A stretch of DNA of 64,000 nucleotides from Planctomycetaceae bacterium (GTDB lineage: Bacteria; Planctomycetota; Planctomycetia; Planctomycetales; Planctomycetaceae): contig JAKFVC010000047.1 of NCBI GenBank assembly GCA_021732415.1, positions 38,730 to 102,729 of the forward strand, in the 5' to 3' direction. Numbering within the stretch: the stretch's first letter is position 1; every line of letters begins with the position of its first letter. The notes beneath the pieces are model-generated. The model did no database searches. It saw only the letters and a program-made list of their open reading frames with translations, and was not told the DNA's origin. Both the position numbers and the translations under genes were made by a program. Shown in pieces: positions 19,149-29,408 of this stretch.

Positions 19149-20894
19149 GTGCCACGTTACGAGGCCAAACTGCAAACGCTACTGAATACTGGTAAGACTC
19201 AAGGTGGATTTCTCACCTTCCACCAGGTTGATGATTATCTCCCCGATGAAGGTGGCGAACCCACCATCGTTGATGAACTGGTCCTGGCTCTCGAAGAAGC
19301 CAACTTGACCCTGATCGATACGACCACCGACGACGACTACAAGGTTGCGGACGGTCAACACGACGATATCCCCGATATCCCTGAAGATAACCCGCTCAAT
19401 ATGACCGCGGGGAAGCTCGGTGATCAGCCCACCGCTGTTCTATCGCGTGATCCGATTCGCATGTACCTGAGCCAGATGGGGGATATTCCTCTGCTGACTC
19501 GCGACAAGGAAATCTACCTGGCCAAGGAGATTGAAGTTGCTCGCAAGCGGTTGCGTCGGATGATCATGGAAAGTGACCTCTCGATGAAGGTCACTGTCGA
19601 AACGATGAAGAAGGTGCGGGCCGGCGAGTTGCCGTTCGAACGCACCTTGCGGACCTCGGATACCGAGAACGTCAAGAAGGAACAGATTCTCGGCCGCATG
19701 CCGCACAATCTGAAGACTCTCGACCACTTGCTGTCCGAGAACGCCGAAGACTTCAAGATCACGCAGAATCCGGCCACGGTGCTGGCTGACAAGAAGGCGG
19801 CTCAAGAACGCTTGCGTATTCGCCGCCGCAAGGCCGCGACCCTGTGCGAAGAGCTCAGTTTGCGAACCCAGCGTTTGCTGCCGGTTGGCAAGCGGCTGGA
19901 GCAGATCTCGCGACGGATGGATGAGCTCGAGAGCCTGATCTCGCAGAAGAATCGCCAGCATCGCACCGAAGAGGCTGCCTGCCTCAAGCGCGAACTGCAG
20001 GACTTGATTGATCTGACCTGCGAAACTCCCGCCACGATGCGAGCTCGCGTCAAGGAAATCCAGCGCCGCATGGCTGTCTGGACCAAGGGCAAGCAACGCT
20101 TGTCGGGCGGTAACCTGCGGTTGGTGGTCTCAATCGCCAAGAAGTATCGCAACCGTGGTCTCAGCTTCCTGGACCTGATCCAGGAAGGAAACGCGGGTTT
20201 GATGCGTGGTGTTGAGAAGTACGAATACCGCCGCGGTTATAAGTTCTCGACGTATGCCACCTGGTGGATTCGTCAGGCCATCACACGAGCCGTCGCCGAT
20301 CATGCCCGCACGATCCGCATCCCGGTTCACATGTTCCAGAGCATCTCGGCCTTGAAGACCCGCAGCGAAGCCATTCGCCAGGAAACCGGCCGTGAGCCGA
20401 CCCTGGAAGAGCTGGCCGAAGCCGTCGGCCTGAGCGTCGAGGAAACCGAACGCATCATGAAGACGTGGCGGCATCCGGTCAGCCTGGATACGCCCGTCGG
20501 TGAGAGCGAAGACAGCAGCTTTGGCGACTTCCTCGAAGACGACAACGAAGGCAGCCCGGCTGATACCGCGATGCACAAGTTGCTCAAGGACAAGATCGAG
20601 CACGTGCTCCGCAGCCTGACCTATCGCGAACGCGAAATCATCCGTTTGCGATACGGCCTGGGCGACGGTTACAGCTACACGCTGGAAGAAACCGGCCGTA
20701 TCTTCAAGGTCACCCGCGAACGTATCCGTCAGATCGAATCGAAGGCCCTTCGCAAACTGCAGCACCACACGCGCAGCGAGCACCTGAAGGGTTTCGTAGA
20801 AGGTCTGTCGCACCTCAGCATGGCCGAAGCTGGCCTGACCGAAGTGGCAGTTGCTTCGGCGACAGCCACGATCAGTGATCTGGGCGATGCTTAG
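19149..20894 (+). CDS. rpoD: Principal RNA polymerase sigma factor (sigma-70, RpoD/SigA type)
   Basis: All sigma-70 regions are present: region 1.1 ([20 protein letters not shown]), 1.2 ([19 protein letters not shown]), a long helical non-conserved insert, core region 2 ([39 protein letters not shown]), region 3 and the region 4 helix-turn-helix ([20 protein letters not shown]). Region 1.1 marks a group 1 factor, the housekeeping specificity subunit of RNA polymerase. I prefer the GTG at 19149 because AAGGAG (19137-19142) lies six bases upstream and region 1.1 begins directly after it. ATG 19113 would add 12 residues. Length (581 aa) is typical for a group 1 factor. Confidence 0.95.
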   Translation: MPRYEAKLQTLLNTGKTQGGFLTFHQVDDYLPDEGGEPTIVDELVLALEEANLTLIDTTTDDDYKVADGQHDDIPDIPEDNPLNMTAGKLGDQPTAVLSRDPIRMYLSQMGDIPLLTRDKEIYLAKEIEVARKRLRRMIMESDLSMKVTVETMKKVRAGELPFERTLRTSDTENVKKEQILGRMPHNLKTLDHLLSENAEDFKITQNPATVLADKKAAQERLRIRRRKAATLCEELSLRTQRLLPVGKRLEQISRRMDELESLISQKNRQHRTEEAACLKRELQDLIDLTCETPATMRARVKEIQRRMAVWTKGKQRLSGGNLRLVVSIAKKYRNRGLSFLDLIQEGNAGLMRGVEKYEYRRGYKFSTYATWWIRQAITRAVADHARTIRIPVHMFQSISALKTRSEAIRQETGREPTLEELAEAVGLSVEETERIMKTWRHPVSLDTPVGESEDSSFGDFLEDDNEGSPADTAMHKLLKDKIEHVLRSLTYREREIIRLRYGLGDGYSYTLEETGRIFKVTRERIRQIESKALRKLQHHTRSEHLKGFVEGLSHLSMAEAGLTEVAVASATATISDLGDA

Positions 20895-20920
20895 TCGCCT
20901 ATAGATGGTCAATGAAACAA

Positions 20921-20957
20921 AATGCCCCGGTTTCTCCTACTGAGAAACCGGGGCATT
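20921..20957 (+). terminator. Hairpin terminator after the sigma factor gene
   Basis: A perfect 16-bp stem, AATGCCCCGGTTTCTC paired with its complement around a five-base loop, starts 26 bases after the stop codon and follows an A-rich stretch. Only a weak T-rich tail (GTTTC) follows, so termination efficiency is uncertain. Confidence 0.75.
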
Positions 20958-20965
20958 GGCGTTTC

Positions 20966-20992
20966 GCAGGATAGGCTTCTTGCCTGTCCTAT
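20966..20992. repeat. Short palindrome (AGGATAGGC..GCCTGTCCT)
   Basis: The hairpin GCAGGATAGGCTTCTTGCCT followed by GTCCTAT closely matches the inverse of a motif at 53166-53190 (CAGACAGGCAGGATGCCTAT then CCTAC), so it is a dispersed repeat rather than a local regulatory site. Confidence 0.6.
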
Positions 20993-21092
20993 GTCACCCA
21001 AGTAAGGGGGGCTCACGTCGCGGCGTTCCTTTGCCCCGCACACGTTAGGGTTAATGCGCTCTAATTTCCAGCGAAGTCGGAATTCGTATATT

Positions 21093-21121
21093 GACGACAA
21101 TCTATATAGACGATAATCTAT
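21093..21121 (+). promoter_or_regulatory. Direct-repeat operator/promoter of the ArsR-type gene
   Basis: GACGACAATCTAT (21093-21105) is repeated as GACGATAATCTAT (21109-21121) with 16-bp spacing, ending on the start codon. The TTGAC at 21091 and the TATATAGAC stretch could be promoter elements. ArsR-family repressors commonly bind such repeats over their own promoter, so autoregulation is likely. Confidence 0.5.
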
Positions 21122-21467
21122 GTGGATGAACCGACTGGACCAAGCATTTGCCGCTCTTGCCGACCCCACTCGACGTGGAATCGTGGTGCACCTGGCTCGC
21201 GGCGAGGCATCCGTATCCGACTTGGTCAGCCTCTTCTCGTTGACGCAACCTACGATCTCCTCGCACCTGAAGGTGTTGGAATCGGCGGGGCTGATTTCGC
21301 GTAGTCGAGTCGCCCAGTTGCGGCCCTGCAAGCTGGAGACGGAGCAGTTGAAAGCGGTCACGGATTGGCTGGAGAAATTGCAAGAGATTTGGGAAGGCAA
21401 CTACCAGCGACTCGACGCGTTACTCGCCGAGTTGAAGCAAGCACAGAAAGAGGAGCCAAACAAATGA
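21120..21467 (+). CDS. ArsR-family winged-helix transcriptional regulator
   Basis: The 115-residue protein opens with QAFAALADPTRRGIVVHLAR, the signature of metal-independent ArsR regulators, followed by the recognition helix (FSLTQPTISSHLKVLESAGL). It lacks the cysteine pair used for metal sensing. Such regulators are typically paired with an SRPBCC/AHSA1 gene, as here: the next gene begins inside its stop codon (ATGA). It probably represses both genes through the direct repeats over its start. The inducer is unknown. ATG 21126 is an alternative start. Confidence 0.9.
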   Translation: MWMNRLDQAFAALADPTRRGIVVHLARGEASVSDLVSLFSLTQPTISSHLKVLESAGLISRSRVAQLRPCKLETEQLKAVTDWLEKLQEIWEGNYQRLDALLAELKQAQKEEPNK

Positions 21468-21952
21468 AACCTGCTGAAGTGAGCACTCCGTCAGATCGAG
21501 AAGTACTAGTTAAGCGGAGCTTTGATGCGCCGGTGAATCTGGTGTGGCAGGCGTATACGGAACCGGCGTTGATGCGTCGTTGGCTAACGGCCATGCCCGG
21601 ATGGTCGATGCCGGTGTGCGAGATGGCGACTCATGTGGGTGGGAAGTATCGCTGGCGCTGGCGAGACGAGAACGGCCAGGAGTTTGGGTTCACGGGAGAG
21701 ATGCTGGAGGTCGCGTTGCATTCGAAGATCGTGCATACGCAGATCTACGACCCGGGCGACTGCGACTTTGGATCGATGGGAGGTGAACCGTCGATTATCA
21801 CGGTCACGTTCAACGAGACCAACGGAATCACGAACGTGGCGACCTCGATCAAGTATGCTTCGAAGGCAGATCGCGATGCGGCGATGTCGACCGGTATGAC
21901 GGATGGAATGGAGATGAGTTACCAGTCGCTGGATGGAGTGCTGGCAGGTTAG
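21464..21952 (+). CDS. SRPBCC (AHSA1-like) ligand-binding domain protein
   Basis: ATG 21464 overlaps the ArsR stop and follows the purine-rich sequence AGAGGAGCC. The 162-residue product has the START-like helix-grip pattern: VLVKRSFDAPVNLVWQAYTE at the N-terminus, MRRWLTAMPGWSMP, then GGKYRWRWRDENGQEFGF. It ends with the long helix (TDGMEMSYQSLDGVLAG). These domains bind hydrophobic ligands or act as activators of Hsp90-type ATPases. Gene pairing suggests a role in response to a small molecule sensed by the upstream repressor. Confidence 0.88.
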   Translation: MKPAEVSTPSDREVLVKRSFDAPVNLVWQAYTEPALMRRWLTAMPGWSMPVCEMATHVGGKYRWRWRDENGQEFGFTGEMLEVALHSKIVHTQIYDPGDCDFGSMGGEPSIITVTFNETNGITNVATSIKYASKADRDAAMSTGMTDGMEMSYQSLDGVLAG

Positions 21953-22152
21953 GTCGCGTTGCCTTGCTCACGCACCTTCGCTCGCTTTCGACAGATCGGC
22001 CAACACTTTCTATTGGCTGTCACTCCTGTGGAGTGAAGGACAGGACAATCGAGAGACGCCCCCAAGAGTTCGTTGCACGGCTGGCTATCGCGATTGAATC
22101 TAACGTTTACATACAACCGGGCACTCCGCACTGAGCCCGAAATCGATGAGTC

Positions 22153-22878
22153 ATGAGTGAAGAATATTTTGTGCCGTGTGACTGCGGAAGCGAAATACGG
22201 GTTGAACTCTTCGACGCTGGCACGACAAAAACTTGTCCGGCCTGTCGATCCATCGTTCCCGTGCCTGGTTCGGCCAAGCTAAAAGAACTGTCTGGGGACA
22301 AGTATCCGTATCTCCGGCCGATTGAAAAACTCCAGCAGGCTTTAGCTGAGGGTGCGGCTCCGTTCGACGGGCACTGCCACGTCTGCAGTACAGCGCATGC
22401 CAGCCAGCAGATCCCAATCCTGTTCGGCGCGATGGTCGAACGGCACGTCCACAACAACGGTGGCGTGCGTCCGACGATTTCAGGAGGGCTGGCACTTCAC
22501 ATGGGTGCCGCGGAAGAGTTGTGGCAGTTGACCAGTTTTCCACTACTACTCTGCACCAACTGCCATTCGCTCTTTGAATCCGCAAAATCCGAGGCCAAGC
22601 TGAACGGACTGTTGAATCGAATTATGGGAGTCGCAATATTCTGCTTTGCGTTGTACCTGATCGCGCGCTATGCGGATGCGACTATCGCGTCCGTGTTTGT
22701 GATTGCGATGCTCGTCATTGCCAGATGGAGAATGCGGCACACTCCGACCAAGCAGATTGACCCGTTCGCGCTGGAATGGATCAATCGTATCCGCTGGATG
22801 CCCGAGGTGCTGGCCGCGGAAGACGAATACAAATTGACCTTAGGGCAACCCCGTCCTTGGCCCTCCACTGGCGAATGA
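22153..22878 (+). CDS. Double zinc-ribbon membrane protein of unknown function
   Basis: The 241-residue protein has an N-terminal zinc ribbon (CDCGSEIRVELF with CPAC at about residue 30). A second CXXC pair follows: CHVC (~75) and CTNC (~137). Two closely spaced membrane helices lie around residues 160-195 (IMGVAIFCFALYLIARYA, ASVFVIAMLVIA), with a cytoplasmic-looking C-terminus. I do not recognise a named family; planctomycete genomes hold many such zinc-ribbon membrane proteins. It stands alone. Confidence 0.65.
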   Translation: MSEEYFVPCDCGSEIRVELFDAGTTKTCPACRSIVPVPGSAKLKELSGDKYPYLRPIEKLQQALAEGAAPFDGHCHVCSTAHASQQIPILFGAMVERHVHNNGGVRPTISGGLALHMGAAEELWQLTSFPLLLCTNCHSLFESAKSEAKLNGLLNRIMGVAIFCFALYLIARYADATIASVFVIAMLVIARWRMRHTPTKQIDPFALEWINRIRWMPEVLAAEDEYKLTLGQPRPWPSTGE

Positions 22879-22958
22879 ACGCAGGCACTCGGGCTGAGAG
22901 GAGACTCGACAGTTTCCAATGCACGCGTCCGCCAATGACGGCACCACATCACAGGGGG

Positions 22959-23894
22959 TCAGGCCAGGTCGCGGTCTTCGAACATGATGAAGGCCAGCAG
23001 AATCGCCATCCCGGAGTAGCAGACGGTGTAAAGCAGTGCCAAGAGCAAGTAGTTCGGCGGGACATCGGCACCGGTCGCGATTGCCGCCTGGATGTTGTAG
23101 GCTTCGAGATCAGGCAGGATCGTCGCGAACAGACGCGCCATGAACTCGACGAGTTCCAGTTTACCGCCCAGTGCCCCCGAATCGACCATCGCCGGGGTCA
23201 AGTGGCCGATAACGAAAATCGCCAGGCACGAGACCATGTTCACCACCATAGGCAGCCGCGTCGAAATGGCCACGCTGACAGCCGTCATGGCGCAGACTTC
23301 GAAGATGATCAGGACGATACCGGGAATTGTCTGCACCATCGTCGACCAGCATTCCATCCCGGTAATGTCAGTCTTGCCACCTTCTTTACCGTCGTACGGC
23401 ACTTTGACGTAGATGCAGAACAAGAACCACAGCGCAGTCGGCAGGTACATCAGCAGGACCGCTTGGACGATACCGATGTACTTGCCAAAAATGAACTGGC
23501 GGCGATTGATCGGCTTGGACAGCAACGTCATCGCCGTTTTGCCTTCGATTTCGTCGGCGATGCTGGTACTGGCGGTCCAGACGGCCAAAATCAAACCGGA
23601 AATCAGCAATGTCGCCAGACCGCAATCCTTGAGCATCTTCACGTCCTCACCGAGCGTGAAGAACGGGATGTAGGCATTCAGCAGATTGACCACAATTCCC
23701 AGCACGATCATCAGGATGAAGACCGGCTGACGGACAGCTTCGGTCGTCGTCGCACGGGCAATCACGCGCGACGGAGATCCGGTGAAACTCCAGATCAACC
23801 GAATCACGACAATCGGCAGAATCACGCACAGAATTCCCAGTGCGGCGGTCGAGGTCAACAGTTCTTTGTAGATGAATTGTGTGTCCAAAGCCAT
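22959..23894 (-). CDS. ABC-2 type transporter permease
   Basis: The 311-residue protein has about six hydrophobic helices, including [39 protein letters not shown] and [20 protein letters not shown]. The conserved ABC-2 stretch [20 protein letters not shown] is followed by [19 protein letters not shown]. The partner ATPase is not adjacent; the next minus-strand gene is a DapA-family enzyme. Export substrate unknown. A plus-strand ORF covering this gene is a shadow. Confidence 0.85.
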   Translation of the reverse strand: MALDTQFIYKELLTSTAALGILCVILPIVVIRLIWSFTGSPSRVIARATTTEAVRQPVFILMIVLGIVVNLLNAYIPFFTLGEDVKMLKDCGLATLLISGLILAVWTASTSIADEIEGKTAMTLLSKPINRRQFIFGKYIGIVQAVLLMYLPTALWFLFCIYVKVPYDGKEGGKTDITGMECWSTMVQTIPGIVLIIFEVCAMTAVSVAISTRLPMVVNMVSCLAIFVIGHLTPAMVDSGALGGKLELVEFMARLFATILPDLEAYNIQAAIATGADVPPNYLLLALLYTVCYSGMAILLAFIMFEDRDLA

Positions 23895-24170
23895 CGCGAC
23901 GCCCGGCTCCTGCTAATGTTCGGTATGCTGGCAACTGTGATTCGAAGAGCTAAGCTCTTGGTGTTGAGTAAGTTCTGGCGAACAACGACAGTTTGTTCGT
24001 GGTCGACAGAATCTCCGACAGCAGGCTTTACGACGCCGGCACGTCAATTGTTGGAAAATTGACCGCGATCGGCGAATCTGGCCTCGAGATCAGAAGTCCG
24101 CGACAAGAGAGATAGTGGGCGAATCGGGGCCGATTTACAAGGCATCCCGGAGTTCGTGCCGCAGTTTTGC

Positions 24171-24224
24171 AGACGGGACAGTCCTGTTCCGCGCATTGCG
24201 AGACGGACAGGATTGTCCGTCTTC
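24171..24224. repeat. Inverted pair of short palindromes
   Basis: GACGGGACAGTCCTGTTCCG and GACGGACAGGATTGTCCGTC are each palindromic and are complementary to each other. They lie just before the 3' end of the DapA-family gene. The rest of 23895-24240 shows no gene. Confidence 0.65.
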
Positions 24225-24240
24225 CTTGGCAAAATCGTTC

Positions 24241-25269
24241 TCAGTTGCCTAATCCGCGGCGTTTCAATTCCGCGAGCACATTCTGCACAATCGCGCTGAC
24301 TTCCTTGGAATCGAACTTCTCGTCACCCTTCACCGGGCAGCCGCCCAGAGGTTCCGACGCGAATCCGTGCTCGGCCAGCAGGCACTGCAGCGTGTTGCGG
24401 AGGGCCGACAGGTCGCGTTGTTGCCCTTCCGAGAGGGGCTGGCGGCCGGTGCCCATCCGGAATCCGCGGATCTCGGCGGCGGCGCGAAAACCTTCGGGGA
24501 ATTCGGCCGAATAGATCATCGTGTCGAACAGCGTCACGAGGTCGTATTGGACCTTGAGGGCTTCGTCGAGTTTGCCGGCGATTGTCAGGTCGTAAAGTTT
24601 TCGCGTGACTTCCGGGACAACGCCCGACGTGGCATTCGTGCCGCCGTCGCAACCGATGAGCAGTAATGGCATCAGGGCCGCGTCCCAGCCGGTCAAGAAG
24701 CTGAATTCGGGGCGATTCGGGCGGACCGCCTTGATCATACGGATCATGTGAGGAATGTCTCCCGACGAATCCTTGATCGCCACGACTTTGGGGCATTCTT
24801 CAGCCAGTCGCTGGACCGTGGGGACGTCAATCGGGCTGGCAAACAACGGGATGTTGTAGAGCGTCACGTCGATCGGTGTGTTGTCGCCGATCTCTTTGAA
24901 ATAGGCATAGACCGACGCCGGGCTGAGTTTGTAGTAGAACGGCGCGACAATGGCGACGGCCCGGGCGCCCAGGCCATGGTAATACTCACAGGCCTTAATG
25001 GTTTCGCGAGTATTGGCTTCAGCCGCACCGGCCAGAACGGGGACTCGCCCGCGAGTCTGGTCGACCATGATCTCGATGATCCGGCGACGTTCTTCGGGAG
25101 TGAATCGCAGGAATTCCCCGGTGGAACCGTTGGGATAGAGGCCGTGGACGCCACGCTCGATCAACCAATCGGTATATTTGCGGAGTTCCTCTTCATTGAT
25201 GTTTCCGCGGTTATCGAGCGGAACCATGTTGGGAGTGAAGATGCCCTGCAAACGCTGCGAACTAGCCAT
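24241..25269 (-). CDS. DapA/NanA-family class I lyase (dihydrodipicolinate synthase family)
   Basis: The 342-residue TIM-barrel protein has the family hallmarks: [20 protein letters not shown] near residue 45, the catalytic tyrosine in VTLYNIP (~140) and the Schiff-base lysine in VAIKDSSGD (~168). [15 protein letters not shown] follows. It is longer than DapA (about 295 residues), with a C-terminal extension holding GGCPVKG. Members condense or cleave pyruvate with aldehydes. The absence of lysine genes nearby favours a sugar-acid or N-acetylneuraminate-type lyase over true DapA, but this is inference. Confidence 0.88.
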   Translation of the reverse strand: MASSQRLQGIFTPNMVPLDNRGNINEEELRKYTDWLIERGVHGLYPNGSTGEFLRFTPEERRRIIEIMVDQTRGRVPVLAGAAEANTRETIKACEYYHGLGARAVAIVAPFYYKLSPASVYAYFKEIGDNTPIDVTLYNIPLFASPIDVPTVQRLAEECPKVVAIKDSSGDIPHMIRMIKAVRPNRPEFSFLTGWDAALMPLLLIGCDGGTNATSGVVPEVTRKLYDLTIAGKLDEALKVQYDLVTLFDTMIYSAEFPEGFRAAAEIRGFRMGTGRQPLSEGQQRDLSALRNTLQCLLAEHGFASEPLGGCPVKGDEKFDSKEVSAIVQNVLAELKRRGLGN

Positions 25270-25474
25270 GTGAATTCAAATCCTTGGTGAAAGCCGCCAT
25301 GCAAAGTCGGCTTCGTCGTTATTCTTGGTGACTCTCAAGTCTGACCAAGAGAGTCGCTGAATGAGCCAGAGGTCGGATCTTATTGGTGGCACACAGTTGC
25401 GTGTCAACGAAATCGACACTTCCCATGGCGGAGATTGACCTTCTCTCTCCCAGACTGCAGAGTCGCCCTCCGCC

Positions 25475-25625
25475 GTAGCCCGACTCTCTGAGTCGGGTAC
25501 TTCTTCTGTAGCCTGACTCGGAGAGTCGGGTGCTTTTTCCCCGTCTGCAGATCGCCCGACTCTGGAGAGTCAGGCTACAGGACCCGACTCGGAGAGTCAG
25601 GCTACGCGACTCTGCGAGTCGGCCA
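25475..25625. repeat. Cluster of four family A arms
   Basis: Two direct arms (25475-25498, GTAGCCCGACTCTCTGAGTC; 25508-25530, GTAGCCTGACTCGGAGAGTC) are followed by two inverted arms (25555-25578 and 25583-25605, both ending CAGGCTAC) and a fragment to 25625. This looks like one family A element duplicated or inserted in another. The rest of 25270-25651 has no gene. Confidence 0.85.
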
Positions 25626-25651
25626 CGGGTAAATCTAGGCGAGATAGGCGA

Positions 25652-27589
25652 TTACTTCAACTCCCCGGGCAGCGGCTTGACGTACGGCTTGGCGACGGGC
25701 GGGCCCAGGATGACGGTCATTTCTTCCTGGCCCAAGCTTTCCTTCTTCAACAGCTCGTGCGCCAACTGGTCGAGTTGCGGACGATTCGCCGTCAGGACTT
25801 CCATCGCCTTGTCCTGAGCCCGCATCAGGAACTTTTGCACTTCCTGGTCGATGATGCGAGCGGTTTCCTCGCTGAACTCGCGGCTTTCGTGTAACTCTTT
25901 ACCCATGAAGGGGTTCTCTTCCTGCTGGCGGAAGGCGACCGGCCCGATAGCGTCGCTCATTCCCCAGTGACCGACCATGCGGCGAGCCAGACTGGTGGCC
26001 TGCTGCAGATCGTTCTCGGCGCCCGCGGTGAATTCATCAAACACAAGCTTCTCTGCCGCACGTCCACCCATCGTAAACGCCAATTGTGAATGCAATCGGC
26101 GCTCTCCAATGCTGTAGTTTTCCTCAACCGGCATCAATTGCGTAACACCGAGAGCTCGCCCACGCGGAATAATCGTCACCTTGCGGACGATATCGACTTC
26201 CGACAGCCGCCAGGCCAGCAACGCATGGCCCGCTTCGTGGTAGGCCGTCATTTCGCGTTCACGCTCGTTGAGGATTTCTTCTCGCTTGGGACCCATGATG
26301 ACTTTATCGCGAGCCGACTCGAAGTCGTCCTCGTCGACGCAGTCCTTATTCAGCCGGGTGGCATTGATGGCGGCCTCGTTGACGAGATTCCGCAAATCGG
26401 CACCCGAGAAACCAATCGTGCTGGCCGCAATTTCGTCCAGTTTCACGTTGTCAGCGAGCGGGATTTTTTTGACGTGCACCTTCAAAATGTCGCGACGTCC
26501 ATCCTTGGTGGGACGATCAACCGTCACGTGGCGGTCAAAGCGGCCCGGCCGCAGCAAGGCGGGGTCAAGCACATCGGGACGATTGGTCGCGGCCAGGACG
26601 ATCACGGCGTCGGTCTGCAGGAAGCCGTCCATCTCGCTGAGGATCTGATTCAGCGTCTGTTCGCGTTCGTCGTTGCCGCCGCCATAGCCGGCACCGCGCA
26701 TACGGCCCACGGCATCAATTTCGTCAATGAAGATCACGCACGGGGCGTTTTCCTTGGCCGTGCGGAACAAATCGCGGACGCGGCTCGCACCGACGCCGAC
26801 GAAGAGCTGGATGAACTCAGAACCGTTAATGGAATAGAATGTAACGCCCGCTTCACCCGCGGTTGCCCTGGCGAGCAGTGTCTTGCCGGTGCCCGGGGGG
26901 CCCATCAACAGCACGCCCTTCGGGATGCTCGCCCCGAGGCGCTGGAAATGGGAGGGATCCTTGAGGAACTCCACCACTTCCTGCAGTTCGCGTTTGGCGT
27001 TGTCCATGCCGGCGACGTCGGCGTAGGTCTTGTTGCTCGACGACGACTCAAAGCGTCGCGCCGGACTGCGGCCAAAGCTGCCAAACATTCCCGATCCGCT
27101 GAGAGGATCGTTGGAGCGTTTCAACATGAACCAGACGACCCCGGCCATCAGCATGATGGGCAGGATCAGATAGATTAAGGCGAGTGCTAACGGGTTCCAC
27201 TCGGTGCTCGTCGCCTGGTACTTCACCTTCCGTGCATCGAGCAACTCCAGCAGCCGCTTGTCCTCGACGTCGGGCAGCACTGTGTAAAACTTCTTCGCGA
27301 GTTTGGTCTTCGATTTGGTATCAGGATTTTCCGGGACGGTTTTCCATTCACCCGAGACGGTCTGGCCCACAAAACTGACTTCAACGACATTATCCTTCAC
27401 CAACTCCTGCCGGAGGAAGCTGTAAGGAACTTCGACGACTGCGGGATCGAAGAAACCGCCGAAAAACAAAGCCACCAAGAGGAGCACTGCCACGACGAAG
27501 AATCCCACCGGAGGCCGGCCGATTGCCGGAGGGGGCGGGGCAGGTTTCGGAAGAGAATTCAAAGAACCAGGATTTTCAGAAGACGACAT
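25652..27589 (-). CDS. ftsH: ATP-dependent zinc metalloprotease FtsH
   Basis: The 645-residue protein has two N-terminal membrane helices ([20 protein letters not shown] at ~28; [20 protein letters not shown] at ~130) around a periplasmic domain. The AAA module has Walker A GPPGTGKT, Walker [13 protein letters not shown] and the second region of homology ([19 protein letters not shown]). The M41 peptidase has the zinc motif HEAGH, with the third ligand in ENDLQQAT. It degrades misassembled membrane proteins and short-lived regulators. ATG 27589 is chosen; a GTG directly upstream would add one residue. Length is normal. Confidence 0.96.
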   Translation of the reverse strand: MSSSENPGSLNSLPKPAPPPPAIGRPPVGFFVVAVLLLVALFFGGFFDPAVVEVPYSFLRQELVKDNVVEVSFVGQTVSGEWKTVPENPDTKSKTKLAKKFYTVLPDVEDKRLLELLDARKVKYQATSTEWNPLALALIYLILPIMLMAGVVWFMLKRSNDPLSGSGMFGSFGRSPARRFESSSSNKTYADVAGMDNAKRELQEVVEFLKDPSHFQRLGASIPKGVLLMGPPGTGKTLLARATAGEAGVTFYSINGSEFIQLFVGVGASRVRDLFRTAKENAPCVIFIDEIDAVGRMRGAGYGGGNDEREQTLNQILSEMDGFLQTDAVIVLAATNRPDVLDPALLRPGRFDRHVTVDRPTKDGRRDILKVHVKKIPLADNVKLDEIAASTIGFSGADLRNLVNEAAINATRLNKDCVDEDDFESARDKVIMGPKREEILNEREREMTAYHEAGHALLAWRLSEVDIVRKVTIIPRGRALGVTQLMPVEENYSIGERRLHSQLAFTMGGRAAEKLVFDEFTAGAENDLQQATSLARRMVGHWGMSDAIGPVAFRQQEENPFMGKELHESREFSEETARIIDQEVQKFLMRAQDKAMEVLTANRPQLDQLAHELLKKESLGQEEMTVILGPPVAKPYVKPLPGELK

Positions 27590-27819
27590 CACGGCCTTTC
27601 CGACGGCGATGGCAGCAAATAGCTATCAACAAAGAGTTTCGGCAGGGTACACGACGTGCCGCCGAGACACAATGGCCGCACGGTATGCGAAGCACAGGCA
27701 GCCATGTCCGTCGCCAATCGCCAACGAGTTCACCAATCAGCCGAGCCTAACAAGATCATGCGACGAACTCTCTCATCCAAATCATCGATTTGATTGGGGG
27801 TTGAGATGTGTCCGTCTTT

Positions 27820-28018
27820 GACCCCGGAGGGGTCGCAGAGAGTCGCCGGTGGTTGAGCGCAGCGACACCACCGGAGAGCCAAACGCAGGAATTCCGACCC
27901 TGGAGGGGCGCAGAGCCGTTGATCTGCGACCCCTCCAGGGTCGAAAACACAAAATGCGACAAACCGGTGGTGTCGCTGCGCTCAACCACCGGCTACCCTC
28001 TTTAATCCCTCCGGGATA
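27820..28018. repeat. Nested inverted-repeat element (GCCGGTGGTTGAGCGCAGCG arms)
   Basis: The outer arms, about 55 bp each (27820-27873 and 27963-28018), share CCGGTGGTTGAGCGCAGCGA. Inside, 27896-27946 is a second hairpin, CGACCCTGGAGGGGCGCAGA with its complement. The outermost bases are also GACCCCGGAGGGGTC-like. No gene lies in 27590-28066. Confidence 0.88.
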
Positions 28019-28066
28019 TGGGCGAATTTGTGATCTCGCGTCAGTCCGCGAAAGTGTTGCGGGAAC

Positions 28067-29131
28067 TCAGATCACGTAATCATCGGCCGGTTTGAAGACG
28101 CGGACCTTGCGCGGTGATGCAAACAGGAACTCGCCCTGCTTGGGTCTCAGTTCCGAATACCGGTCCAGGCTCAATTCGATGTTGAGAGCCATGCCGAATT
28201 CTTCTGACTGGACGCGGACTTTGGCCACCGATCCGGCCGGATGAACCTGCAGGACCTTGACCTGCATCGCAGCCCCGTTGGGCGCCACGCGATCCAGATC
28301 AACTTCATGAGGCCGGACATACGCCGTCGCGGTCTGGGCGACATCATGGTCGTACTCGGGATAGGCCATTTCAAAGCCCGGCAGATGCACCTTGCCCGAC
28401 TGCATCCGGCCGTGAAAGACGTTCACATTGCCGAGGAAATCCATCACGAACGCGTTGGCCGGATGATCGAACACTTCTTGCGGAGTGCCGAGCTGCTCAA
28501 TCTTGCCCCCCTGCATCACGACGACCTTATCGGCGACTTCAAACGCTTCTTCCTGGTCGTGCGTGACGAAGATCGTGGTCACATGCATTTGATCATGCAA
28601 TTGCCGTAGCCATTGCCGCAGTTCCGCACGAACTTTGGCATCGAGAGCACCGAAGGGTTCATCCAGCAACAGCACACGCGGCTGGACTCCCAGAGCCCGG
28701 GCCAGGGCCACACGTTGACGCTGACCGCCGGACAATTGGGCCGGATAACGTTTCTCGAGACCTTCCAACCGTACCAGATGCAGCAGCTCTTTCACCCGCT
28801 TGGCGACTTCCACATTGGGAGTCTTCCGAATCCGCATGCCGAAGGCCACGTTTTCGAACACCGTCATATGGCGGAAGAGGGCGTAGTGCTGGAAGACGAA
28901 ACCGATTTGCCGTTCTTGCGGACGGCTGTGAGTCATGTCCAGATCCTGGTAGCGCACGACTCCTGCATTGGCCGTTTCCAATCCGGCAATGATGCGCAGC
29001 AAGGTCGTCTTGCCTGATCCCGATGGGCCGAGCAGCGCGACGAGTTCGCCACTGCCGACTTCCAGGTTAATGTCAGTCAGCGCCTGGAACTTGCCAAAGT
29101 GCTTGCTGACGTGCTCAATTGAGATACTCAT
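28067..29131 (-). CDS. cysA: Sulfate/thiosulfate ABC transporter ATP-binding protein CysA
   Basis: The 354-residue ATPase has Walker [11 protein letters not shown]-loop [15 protein letters not shown] signature [15 protein letters not shown] and Walker [13 protein letters not shown] followed by the H-loop [14 protein letters not shown]-terminal TOBE-like regulatory domain follows ([12 protein letters not shown]). It energises sulfate import through the CysT/CysW permease encoded upstream. The 277-bp gap from cysW is filled by an inverted-repeat element, so cotranscription with cysW may be altered. ATG 29131 matches family length; an upstream ATG at 29149 is possible. Confidence 0.94.
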   Translation of the reverse strand: MSISIEHVSKHFGKFQALTDINLEVGSGELVALLGPSGSGKTTLLRIIAGLETANAGVVRYQDLDMTHSRPQERQIGFVFQHYALFRHMTVFENVAFGMRIRKTPNVEVAKRVKELLHLVRLEGLEKRYPAQLSGGQRQRVALARALGVQPRVLLLDEPFGALDAKVRAELRQWLRQLHDQMHVTTIFVTHDQEEAFEVADKVVVMQGGKIEQLGTPQEVFDHPANAFVMDFLGNVNVFHGRMQSGKVHLPGFEMAYPEYDHDVAQTATAYVRPHEVDLDRVAPNGAAMQVKVLQVHPAGSVAKVRVQSEEFGMALNIELSLDRYSELRPKQGEFLFASPRKVRVFKPADDYVI

Positions 29132-29214
29132 AGTTTTATCCGTCTGCACAAATCGTTGTTCTCGGCCCTCATCCGCCAGACTCTATTGTCCATTGCGAAT
29201 CGGTATTGAGATCT

Positions 29215-29408
29215 AAATAACCTTGCATGATCCTGGGACTAACCCAGTCTCGTGCCACTGTTTCGCGACTGTACTCAGTCGCTAAGCAGTGCTGTCTTCA
29301 GGTGTGATTCGCGGATTTGCATCTGATCGCTTGGGGAGCACTGCTTAATGACCGAGTACGGTCATGAAACAGTGGCACGAGCCTTGTCCCAACTTCACGC
29401 AAGGCTAT
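29215..29408. repeat. Long nested inverted repeat between cysW and cysA
   Basis: The arms extend from AAATAACCTTGCATGATCCT through CTCGTGCCACTGTTTC and AGCAGTGCT on the left (29215-29292) to the complementary AGCACTGCTTAATGACC..GAAACAGTGGCACGAG..GCAAGGCTATTT on the right (29337-29408). It directly abuts the cysW stop codon and could attenuate cysA transcription or stabilise the upstream message. Confidence 0.85.

Noticed and set aside
22776..24062. 428-codon plus-strand ORF
   Set aside because: Antisense to the ABC-2 permease; rich in Gln, His and Arg, typical of the complement of hydrophobic codons.
26090..27178. 362-codon plus-strand ORF
   Set aside because: Antisense shadow of ftsH with no protein-like features.
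27849..28079. Several 60-75 codon ORFs in 27600-28080 on both strands
   Set aside because: They are produced by the palindromic element and change with its arms; no ribosome-binding sites.
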